A stretch of DNA of 64,000 nucleotides. It comes from Bacteroidota bacterium. Lineage in GTDB: Bacteria; Bacteroidota; Bacteroidia; JACPRZ01. The notes under the pieces are model-generated. The model searched no databases, was not told the DNA's origin, and worked only from the letters and a program-made list of their open reading frames with translations. The stretch is from assembly GCA_016193485.1 (NCBI GenBank), contig JACPRZ010000043.1, positions 160,944 to 224,943 of the forward strand. Reading direction: 5' to 3'. The position numbers were made by a program, and so were the translations under genes. Numbering within the stretch: the stretch's first letter is position 1; each line of letters starts with the position of its first letter. This document shows positions 34,667-42,322 of the stretch, one piece after another.

Positions 34667-36351
34667 AGGCAGGGTAAATTAATAGTAAAGGTACTCCCTT
34701 TACCCGTTTCGCTGGTTACATCAATTTTTCCTTTGTGTAATTCCACAATGGTTTTTACATAGTTCAACCCAAGTCCGAAACCTTTTACATCATGGACATT
34801 GCCGGTGGGAACGCGGTAAAATTTATCAAATATTTTTCGCTGGTTATCCCGGTCTATCCCTATTCCTTTATCGGATACCGATAAAATTACCTGTCCGTCC
34901 CTGTTCATGGTATGAACTTCTATTTCGGGTTTTTCTTTTGAATATTTGTTGGCGTTATCCAGCAGATTATATACTACATTGGAAAGGTGCATTTCATCGG
35001 CATATACTGCAGTGCGCTCCGCATTAAGCGCCTTTATAATGGTTCCGTTTCTCGCCTCGACATAGATCATGATTTTTTCTACTGCCGACCTGATGATTGA
35101 GTGCAGGTCATACTCGCTGAATTTAAGTTTAAATTCCCCGTGTTCGGTAAGGGAACTCTGCAGAACGGTTTCAATCAATTTTCCCAGCCGGATATTCTCA
35201 TCATGTATAATCCCTATATATTTATGATGTCGGTCGGGGTCCTCCTTGATTTTCTGTTCGGAAAGGGCTTCCGTGGCGAGCGATATAATAGATACCGGTG
35301 TTTTCAGTTCATGGGTTACATTATTGATGAAATCATCCCTGATAGCGGCAAATTTTTTCTGCCTGATTATCGTATGAACAGTATAAAAGAACAAACCCCC
35401 GATGATCAGAATGAAGATAGCGGAAGCAGACACCATCCCGAACAGGGTACTAAGCAAATAGGTCTTCTTTCCGGGAAAAGCAACTCTCAGCACAAAAGGT
35501 GATTCAATAATGCTGGTTGGGAAAAGCCGTATTGAATATGGATTGCCTGAAAGGTGTACCGAATCCTCATCGGCCTCGCAATATTCGTAACATTTTTCTT
35601 CTTCATTGAAAACGCCAAAATAGAAAGGCAGTTTGATATTCTTATCGGTCAGCGCTATTTTTATCAGGGTATCCAGTTTAATCCAGTCAACCCGCTCGTG
35701 GATGGATTTTTGTTCTGATACGGTTATGAGTTCTTCCACAACGTCACGGACCATCTGTGATTTTTTTTCTACAAGTTTCTTCCGTGCGCTGTGCAACGTA
35801 TCAGGTGAATATTGCATTGTTTGAAGCAGATATTCAAGATTCTTTCCGCTTATATTAATATCAATAATTGATTTCCCTGTATTGCTATCTGAACTGTCAC
35901 CGGTATTCACCGAAAATTTCATTTCCCGGAGTAAAGAAGAAATATTATCGAGAGAATTCTGAACTGATGATGAATTGATTGAAATGCGTATCTGATCATC
36001 TCCCGATGAATTCTTAATAGTCCTTTTTACAGCAGATGATTTCCCCCCGGAGGTTTGGTTGCGGTGAACCGGTTGATTGTCCTGTTTATCTGGTTGGTGC
36101 CGGGATATTTTTTTGTTGGATGAATCCGCAGATTTCCGGTTGTCGCTTGCAACATTCTGCACTAAAGATATCATGGCTTCCCTCTTCTCAATAATGTCAG
36201 CCACATTGCTCATCGCATCGTGGATGCTCCGGTCAAAAAGTCCCTGCTTAAGGGAGTAAGCATCAAAAATCCAGGAAATCTGAAAACCGATTAATCCCAG
36301 CAGGGATATAGTTATTAAAATGATAATTAAATTAAGTGTCTGGCGGTTCAT
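34663..36351 (-). CDS. membrane sensor histidine kinase
   Basis: This kinase has two membrane helices, one near the N terminus (LNLIIILITISLLGLIGFQISW) and one in the middle (FGMVSASAIFILIIGGLFF), which frame a roughly 290-residue periplasmic sensor. The phospho-His is in NVTHELKTPVSIISLATEAL. The ATPase part has NVVYNLLDNANKYS, VSDKGIGIDRDNQRKIF and GFGLGLNYVK. I begin at the ATG at 36351 since the track's extra 24 residues are unlike a signal anchor. It pairs with the OmpR-type regulator downstream, and a CAAAATTA sequence (minus-strand -7-like box) lies about 20 bases upstream. Confidence 0.93.
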   Translation of the reverse strand: MNRQTLNLIIILITISLLGLIGFQISWIFDAYSLKQGLFDRSIHDAMSNVADIIEKREAMISLVQNVASDNRKSADSSNKKISRHQPDKQDNQPVHRNQTSGGKSSAVKRTIKNSSGDDQIRISINSSSVQNSLDNISSLLREMKFSVNTGDSSDSNTGKSIIDINISGKNLEYLLQTMQYSPDTLHSARKKLVEKKSQMVRDVVEELITVSEQKSIHERVDWIKLDTLIKIALTDKNIKLPFYFGVFNEEEKCYEYCEADEDSVHLSGNPYSIRLFPTSIIESPFVLRVAFPGKKTYLLSTLFGMVSASAIFILIIGGLFFYTVHTIIRQKKFAAIRDDFINNVTHELKTPVSIISLATEALSEQKIKEDPDRHHKYIGIIHDENIRLGKLIETVLQSSLTEHGEFKLKFSEYDLHSIIRSAVEKIMIYVEARNGTIIKALNAERTAVYADEMHLSNVVYNLLDNANKYSKEKPEIEVHTMNRDGQVILSVSDKGIGIDRDNQRKIFDKFYRVPTGNVHDVKGFGLGLNYVKTIVELHKGKIDVTSETGKGSTFTINLPCL

Positions 36352-36463
36352 ATTCCCTGACGTCTGATATACAAAATTACCAGAGAATCCGGAACGCCCG
36401 GTAAGGTTAACAGTTTTTAACACTTGTTAACCTGTCGTAACATCGCTTTATTATTTGGAACAT

Positions 36464-36471
36464 TATTTTTG
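36464..36471 (+). promoter_or_regulatory. Bacteroidota -7 box (TATTTTTG)
   Basis: TATTTTTG fits TAnnTTTG and is 45 bases upstream of the ATG at 36517, in the divergent spacer with the histidine kinase gene. No correctly spaced -33 element was seen. Confidence 0.4.
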
Positions 36472-36516
36472 AATTATTAAAATCACATTTTTTATTCATG
36501 CATAACCCCTTTTACC

Positions 36517-37122
36517 ATGAAAATCAAAGACGATAAATGTCTTGACAGAGACCGAAGCGTCTCTGCAAAATTATCCCGAAAACCGGTTTTTATACTCGTT
36601 ATTTCAGCCGCGGTAATAATGGCTGCTTCGTATGCATTTTTTGCCCAGACAGGACCGAAAAAAGATGATTCCGGAAAAGAAAAATCAAAAACAAAGAGCG
36701 TAGTGATCAATATTGACGAGGATGAAAAAAAGATGACAGTCACAACTATTGAGAATGGCAGGAAAAAGGTGGAAATCCTTGAAGGCGATACGGTAGATAA
36801 ATACATAAAAAAATGCGGGGATGACTATATGGTCATGGCGCAGTCGGGAACAGATAAAGCCATAGTCAGCAAAACCAGGGTGATTGCCATAAGCGGGGAT
36901 GACTCTTCCGGTACAGACCAGGTTGTTATTGATTTCAAAAATATTTTTGATAATGATGACCTGGAAAAAGAAATTGATGCCGCTGTGAAAAAGACCGAAA
37001 AGGTGATCCGGCAAACGATGAAAGAATTGGAAATTGACAGTTTGCTGAAGGAATTCGATATTGATGTAAAAGTAAAAGATAAAAAGAGCGGAGGAAAGAC
37101 CATTATCATCAATATAAACTAA
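36517..37122 (+). CDS. membrane-anchored charged protein, divergent from a two-component operon
   Basis: This is a 201-residue protein with one N-terminal membrane helix (FILVISAAVIMAASYAFFAQ) and a strongly charged remainder rich in Lys, Asp and Glu, likely periplasmic. A small beta-rich core (VVINIDEDEKKMTVTTIENG) is followed by a helical tail (DDLEKEIDAAVKKTEKVIRQTM). I recognise no family. Its position divergent from the histidine kinase gene suggests it may be a target or accessory of that pair. A hairpin (CAGAGAC/GTCTCTG) lies in codons 10-17 and encodes RDRSVSA. Confidence 0.65.
   Translation: MKIKDDKCLDRDRSVSAKLSRKPVFILVISAAVIMAASYAFFAQTGPKKDDSGKEKSKTKSVVINIDEDEKKMTVTTIENGRKKVEILEGDTVDKYIKKCGDDYMVMAQSGTDKAIVSKTRVIAISGDDSSGTDQVVIDFKNIFDNDDLEKEIDAAVKKTEKVIRQTMKELEIDSLLKEFDIDVKVKDKKSGGKTIIININ
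36546..36565. repeat. in-frame GAGAC palindrome at a gene start
   Basis: CAGAGAC and GTCTCTG are separated by six bases, inside codons 10-17 of the charged membrane protein, just before its membrane helix. The sequence resembles the GAGACG palindromes at 24.5 kb and inside rarA. Confidence 0.45.
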
Positions 37123-37136
37123 TGCTGATTGAGTTC

Positions 37137-37240
37137 GCAGTGATGTCAAGATGTAAAGAAGAAAAAAAGGAAGGCGGAAAGTTTATTCATAATTGTCATG
37201 CTTTCTTTGTTTCCTTATATCTTTTAATCCTGACATCTTC
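37137..37240. repeat. inverted repeat between convergent genes
   Basis: GATGTCA near the left and TGACATC near the right form the arms, with A/G-rich and T/C-rich tracts between (AAGAAGAAAAAAAGGAAGG versus CTTTCTTTGTTTCC). It may terminate both the charged protein gene and the serine hydrolase gene. Confidence 0.45.
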
Positions 37241-37245
37241 ACAAG

Positions 37246-38403
37246 TTAAAACCCGTCAATGACCGCGTCAATGTAGGAATACAGATCTTCATGGTGACCG
37301 TTTATTCTTTTAAGAATTCTTTTTTTGCCAAGCCGTACCACTACCATTTTTTTTTCGGGGAAAACTATAATATATTGTCCGTTGATTCCCTGGGCATAAA
37401 AAATATTCTGTTGCCGGTAATGAAGCAACCACCACGAAAACCCGTACCGGTGATTCGGGGTGCCGTCTTTTTCAAGGAGCGGTTCCGGCTCAACCGATTG
37501 CCGTACATAATCGGGGGAAACAATCTGCTGCCCGTTCCAATTTCCCTCATGAAGATATAACTGGCCGATACGTGCAAAATCACGCAGGTTGGAATTAAAA
37601 CAACAGAATGCTTTTTCATCACCCTGCTCCTGATCCAGACTCCAGAAGGCATCCTGTTCCGAGCCGAGGGGTTCCCATAATTTTTCGGTTGCATAGGTGC
37701 TGATCTTCATCCCGGTGGCTTTTTCAAGCACAAATCCGAGAATTTGGGTATTACCGCTCAGGTACTCAAAAATTTTTCCGGGTTCCCGGGCAACTTTGTA
37801 CCGGAATGTAAGAGATTTCAGATCGGTTCCGTAATATGCTTTTGCCGGGTAAGCGAACGGGCTTACATAACTTTCATCGAAATCAAGGCCTGTGCTCATT
37901 GTCAAAAGATGCCGTATCGTTATTTTTGATTTTTCACCGGTATTAAATTCCGGCAAAAAATCTCCCACTTGTTGGTCTACGCTTTTTATTTTATTTTCAG
38001 CCAGCGCTATCCCTGTTAGAATGCTCACAATGGTCTTAGCCATTGAAAAGGAGTTGGTATGCGAAGCAGGACCGAAATTATCCCAGTAATGTTCATAGCG
38101 AAGTGAATCATTCCTGAGAACAAGAAAACCGATTGTCCCGTATTCATTGAAAAATCCGCTTATTTTCCCTGGAAATTCAATCCTGTTGTAGTCATGTCCT
38201 TGCGGTAGTGGCTGAGGAGTTCTTTTTTTTACTACCCTGTATGGAAAGATGGAATACTCGTCAATGGCAGGTCCCGTTCTGCCTTTCAGATAGGTCTCAG
38301 AAATTCCCCTGTACAGGTATTCGTGGTTTGAAATTTTAACGGCAAGGTGAACAGCCGCAATGGTGACCGGGATGGCAACAAGTACAAGAATACTTTTTTT
38401 CAT
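37246..38403 (-). CDS. class C beta-lactamase-like serine hydrolase
   Basis: This is a 385-residue protein in my start choice (ATG at 38403, MKKSILVLVAIPVTIAAVHL, giving a good membrane anchor; the track start adds 21 unlikely residues). The catalytic SxxK is in NSFSMAKTIVSIL. The Tyr-x-Asn position may be FEYLSGN (Tyr-Leu-Ser). RHLLTMSTGLDFDE is typical of this family. Members are serine esterases, D-aminopeptidases or penicillin-binding proteins; the true substrate is unknown. It diverges from holB. Confidence 0.85.
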   Translation of the reverse strand: MKKSILVLVAIPVTIAAVHLAVKISNHEYLYRGISETYLKGRTGPAIDEYSIFPYRVVKKRTPQPLPQGHDYNRIEFPGKISGFFNEYGTIGFLVLRNDSLRYEHYWDNFGPASHTNSFSMAKTIVSILTGIALAENKIKSVDQQVGDFLPEFNTGEKSKITIRHLLTMSTGLDFDESYVSPFAYPAKAYYGTDLKSLTFRYKVAREPGKIFEYLSGNTQILGFVLEKATGMKISTYATEKLWEPLGSEQDAFWSLDQEQGDEKAFCCFNSNLRDFARIGQLYLHEGNWNGQQIVSPDYVRQSVEPEPLLEKDGTPNHRYGFSWWLLHYRQQNIFYAQGINGQYIIVFPEKKMVVVRLGKKRILKRINGHHEDLYSYIDAVIDGF

Positions 38404-38480
38404 AGGGTACAAAGGTAGGTTATTCCGTGCAGGGGGACTGAATGTTATTGTCGCTATATTTGGCAACTCACAAACAGGCC

Positions 38481-39632
38481 ATGCGTTTTAAAGACGTTGC
38501 CGGACAGCAAAAAGTAAAAAACCGGCTGATACAATCCGTTAAAACCGGCAGGGTCAGCCATGCCCAGTTATTTTATGGTCCTGAAGGATGCGGTAACCTG
38601 GCTTTGGTGTTGGCATATATTCAATTCATCTATTGTGAAAATCCCGGGCCTGACGATTCATGCGGAGTGTGTTTTGCGTGTATTAAATCAGCCAAACTAA
38701 TCCACCCCGACATTCATTTTGTTTTTCCGGTTGCAACCTCAAAAGAAGTTCCCGATGATCCCACCTGCTCAAAATACCTGAACCGGTGGAGAGAAATTGT
38801 AAAAAAAAATCCCTATATTAATCTCATATCATGGCTGGCATATATAGGAGTTGAGAATAAGCAGGGCATAATCACCGTGCATGAAAGCAGTGAGATTGTA
38901 AAAACCCTGTTATTAAAACCCTATGAGGCGGAATATAAATCGGTTATTATCTGGATGCCGGAAAAGTTGCATCCGTCAGCCGCCACCAAACTATTGAAAA
39001 TTATCGAGGAACCCCCTGAAAAAACGTTTTTCCTGCTGGTAACTCATAACTATGAAAGCATATTGAAGACCATCCTGTCCCGGACTTCTCTTGTTAAAAT
39101 ACCGAGAATTGATGATAATTCACTGATGGATTATGCTGTAGAAAAAGGCACCATGGATCGGGTTGAGGCGCTGAAATGCGTACGGTATGCTGACGGAAAT
39201 ATGTTACGGCTCGGGACGATGATGGAATCCGATGCGTCAGAAAATCAGTTCCTCCTCTCTTTCCGTAAACTTCTTCAGAATGCTTACCAGTACGATATTC
39301 TGGCAATGTATGCATGGCTTGACGAGATTTCTCTGATGGGAAGGGAAAAACAAAAAAATTTTTTATTTTACGGCAGCACAATTCTGAGGGAGGCATTAGT
39401 TTTCGTTGCATGTAACGGAAAAATAAACAGGACCGGGCCCGATGAAACCGAATTTATTACCAAACTATCATCTGCCATTCTGAAAGGCAACAATACATGG
39501 ATACTCCGGGCAATGGCTGAAGAAATGGAAAAAGCACACAATCATATTGACAGGAATGTAAATGCGCGTACTGTTTTTTTTGATCTCTCGGTTAGGTTAT
39601 GCGATACGATTCGGGGCGAAAAAAGAACATGA
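38481..39632 (+). CDS. holB: DNA polymerase III delta' subunit
   Basis: This is a 383-residue clamp-loader subunit. The start at 38481 (MRFKDVAGQQKVKNRLIQSV) is preferred; the track start adds 13 residues that overlap the divergent gene's leader. The nucleotide-binding loop is GPEGCGNLALV, with Asn instead of the Walker A Lys, fitting delta' which does not hydrolyse ATP. A zinc module has four Cys (CENPGPDDSCGVCFAC). LHPSAATKLLKIIEEPPEKTFFLLV and ILSRTSLVKI are standard. Confidence 0.93.
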   Translation: MRFKDVAGQQKVKNRLIQSVKTGRVSHAQLFYGPEGCGNLALVLAYIQFIYCENPGPDDSCGVCFACIKSAKLIHPDIHFVFPVATSKEVPDDPTCSKYLNRWREIVKKNPYINLISWLAYIGVENKQGIITVHESSEIVKTLLLKPYEAEYKSVIIWMPEKLHPSAATKLLKIIEEPPEKTFFLLVTHNYESILKTILSRTSLVKIPRIDDNSLMDYAVEKGTMDRVEALKCVRYADGNMLRLGTMMESDASENQFLLSFRKLLQNAYQYDILAMYAWLDEISLMGREKQKNFLFYGSTILREALVFVACNGKINRTGPDETEFITKLSSAILKGNNTWILRAMAEEMEKAHNHIDRNVNARTVFFDLSVRLCDTIRGEKRT

Positions 39633-39697
39633 AGGGAACCGTTGAAAACTCAAAGCATCAAAAAACAAATCTCCAATAACACCGCAGGTTTTTCCTG

Positions 39698-42094
39698 TTA
39701 TTTTTTATTTTGTTTTACTTTTTCCTGTTCTGTTCCGTTTTCAGGTAGTGCGGCACCCGGGCCATAACCATAATTGTAACTGTAGTTATACCTGTAATAG
39801 CGGTAATAATACCGTGATTTGGATACTTTAACGTTATTTAAAATAAAGGAAATATTACCGAATTTATTTTCTTCCTGGAACATATGTGTGGCTGTAATAT
39901 CATTTTTGTTGGTCTTTCTTGCGTTAATTATAAAAACATTGATGTCGCTGAACCGCATCAGGATCTGAGAGTCGGTAATCATTCCAATAGGCGGGGTATC
40001 AAATATAATATAATCATAATCGTTTTTTAAATTTGCAATAAGTGAGGGAATAAGGGATGATAAAATCAATTCTGAAGGATTTGGAGGTATGGTCCCGACA
40101 GGAATTACATCAAGATTGTCGATACCGGATTGAAGAATCACATCCCTGTAGGATGATCTTCCTGTAAGATACTGGCTTATGCCTGTTTCTGCAGATAAAT
40201 TAAAAATTCCGTTCATCTTCGGTTTATGCAGATCCATTTCAAGGATAATGGTTTTTTTGTTTGCTTTGGCGAGTATTATTCCGAGATTTATTACGCAGAA
40301 GGTCTTGCCCTCATTCGGGTTATGAGACGTGATCAATACTACTTTTGATTTCTGGTCGGCAGCAAAAAATTCAAGATTGGTTCGTATAAGGCGGTATGAT
40401 TCCGATATCAGTGCGCGCGGGTTTGCATCGACAATCAGGTATTTATTCCCGGCATCCTTAAAATGAGGCACATCGCCCAGGATGGGAAGCCGTGTAATGT
40501 TTTTCAATTCCTCAGCCGATTCAACGGTGTCAAAGAAAAGATACCTGAAAAAAGTAAGGATCAGCGACAGAATAAAACCGGCAGCAACGAATGAAATCGT
40601 TATCCGTTCGTAGTTGGGTTCAACGGTTCCGGTTACATAAGGCGATTCAATGACTTTGGTTTCGGGAATAATTCCTGCCCTGGCTATTATGGTATTCGCC
40701 CTTCGTTCAAGAAGGTAGGAATAGAGTTTTTCATTTACATCCAGTTTTCTTTTGAAGTCCACCATCTGGCGTTGTGTGCGGGGTAGGCCGCGCAATAAGG
40801 ATTCATAATAGGCAATCTGCTCCTGGAGGGCTTTCCGTTTGTTATTTATCGCAGTTTTTGTGTTTTCCATATACTCAAGCAGGTCATCCTTCAACAATTG
40901 TATCTTATTGTTGATTTCAAGGTTGGTTAAATTCTTTTCGGGCACATCGAAACTTATACCGTTTTTAATAATGTGAAGTGTGTAAAGCTCATTAAGTGTT
41001 TTTTTAAGGTAATCATCTCCTTCCAGGATATAAAGTGACGGGGGAAGCAGGTTTTCACTCTCTTCAGTGGTCAGGTATTTTTCAAGCGCCTCAAGCGTCT
41101 GAAGTTGCAAGTGCATTTTCCGGTCTGCCGATTCATGTTCAATGAGTTTGGTGAAATATTCATTCTCTTCGCGCGTAAGGTCGAGGATGGCGCGTTCATT
41201 TTTATACAGATCCAGTTCTTTTTCAATATCGTTGAGGATCATGACCACCTCTTCCATTTGACGGTCAATATATAGTATTGTATTTTCATTGATCTGGATT
41301 TGAGATAGTATCGTATAATCAATGTACTCTTTGGACAGAGTATCTAAAAAGGCAACCGCCCGGTCCGGGATTTCATCTTTGAGGGTTATTTCCATGATGG
41401 CCGACCATTCCGAATTGGATACGTCAAGTCCGGATTGAAATTTGTTAATGAGAAAAGAATGATCATGGCATTTAAACATGTAATTAATCTGTCCGAGATT
41501 TTCAATATTATCCCGTGTGATGTAATTGGGATTTTTGTCAATATGAAGATTATAATCACTGCTTACCAGAGGGGATCCGAAAACACCTGCTCTTTTAACA
41601 GTCACTCCCTTTTTTTCATATACTATTTCATACCTGAGGGTGTCAACTATTTTCAGATGAAATTCGTTTTCATAAAATGCCGGAGAATAGATAACCGCAT
41701 TAACACTGAAAGGTAGATACCTGTAAATTTCCTGTGTTTTCAGGCGACCGATAATGTAATAAGAAACGTCCAGGTTAAGTTTCGTAATGGTGGCGGACAA
41801 CAGGTTAGCCGATTTAATTACCCTCATCTGGTTGACCACATCCTGGTACGCTTCGTAATAACCCAACGACCGGTACAGCGGTTCCTGGTAGCGGTATGTT
41901 TCAAACGATTTAAGCAGTATCTGCGTCTTTGCTTCGTAGATCTCGGTGAGTTTACCTTTGTAGATATAACCCACCGCCCACATAGCGGCTGGGAATACCA
42001 GGAAGAAATACCAGTTTTTAAGGAAGATGCGCCACAGTCCTTTAATATCCTCGGTTGTGATAATTGATTTCGGTTTTCGGGTCATCGACAACAT
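39698..42094 (-). CDS. polysaccharide co-polymerase / BY-kinase (Wzc/GumC type)
   Basis: This is a 798-residue protein with an N-terminal Wzz-like region between two membrane helices (first WYFFLVFPAAMWAVGYIYKG), a long coiled-coil periplasmic part, and a cytoplasmic tyrosine autokinase. Walker A is NPNEGKTFCVINLG near residue 585. The Walker A' motif is ILEMDLHKPKMN and Walker B YDYIIFDTPP. A Tyr-rich tail (RYYYRYYRYNYSYNYGYG) is the probable autophosphorylation cluster. Such proteins control capsule/exopolysaccharide chain length and export, but no polysaccharide genes are adjacent. Confidence 0.9.
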   Translation of the reverse strand: MLSMTRKPKSIITTEDIKGLWRIFLKNWYFFLVFPAAMWAVGYIYKGKLTEIYEAKTQILLKSFETYRYQEPLYRSLGYYEAYQDVVNQMRVIKSANLLSATITKLNLDVSYYIIGRLKTQEIYRYLPFSVNAVIYSPAFYENEFHLKIVDTLRYEIVYEKKGVTVKRAGVFGSPLVSSDYNLHIDKNPNYITRDNIENLGQINYMFKCHDHSFLINKFQSGLDVSNSEWSAIMEITLKDEIPDRAVAFLDTLSKEYIDYTILSQIQINENTILYIDRQMEEVVMILNDIEKELDLYKNERAILDLTREENEYFTKLIEHESADRKMHLQLQTLEALEKYLTTEESENLLPPSLYILEGDDYLKKTLNELYTLHIIKNGISFDVPEKNLTNLEINNKIQLLKDDLLEYMENTKTAINNKRKALQEQIAYYESLLRGLPRTQRQMVDFKRKLDVNEKLYSYLLERRANTIIARAGIIPETKVIESPYVTGTVEPNYERITISFVAAGFILSLILTFFRYLFFDTVESAEELKNITRLPILGDVPHFKDAGNKYLIVDANPRALISESYRLIRTNLEFFAADQKSKVVLITSHNPNEGKTFCVINLGIILAKANKKTIILEMDLHKPKMNGIFNLSAETGISQYLTGRSSYRDVILQSGIDNLDVIPVGTIPPNPSELILSSLIPSLIANLKNDYDYIIFDTPPIGMITDSQILMRFSDINVFIINARKTNKNDITATHMFQEENKFGNISFILNNVKVSKSRYYYRYYRYNYSYNYGYGPGAALPENGTEQEKVKQNKK

Positions 42095-42170
42095 TGTAAA
42101 AATTATTTTTTAAAGTTTAATGAATATGCTGTAAACCTTAACCTAACGGTCATATTATTAATTTTCGTAT

Positions 42171-42198
42171 ATTCGTCCCGATAGCCATCGGGATTCGT
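42171..42198. repeat. CCCGATAGCCATCGGG palindrome with ATTCGT direct repeats
   Basis: The 16-bp palindrome CCCGATAGCCATCGGG is bordered on each side by ATTCGT. Removing one repeat and the palindrome leaves TATATTCGTAATTTG, which matches the plain form of the dispersed ATTCG repeat seen elsewhere, as expected for an insertion into that repeat. Confidence 0.8.
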
Positions 42199-42266
42199 AA
42201 TTTGTAAATTTAATGCAAATGTAAGAAATTTTCCCAATCTGTTAAAATTAAGGAATATTTAATACC

Positions 42267-42274
42267 TATTTTTG
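42267..42274 (+). promoter_or_regulatory. Bacteroidota -7 box (TATTTTTG)
   Basis: TATTTTTG fits TAnnTTTG and overlaps the track start at 42272, supporting initiation at the later ATG at 42323. Confidence 0.5.
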
Positions 42275-42322
42275 CGAAGTTATACCTATTGTCCACATAA
42301 CCATGATAAATTTTTTATTCTT

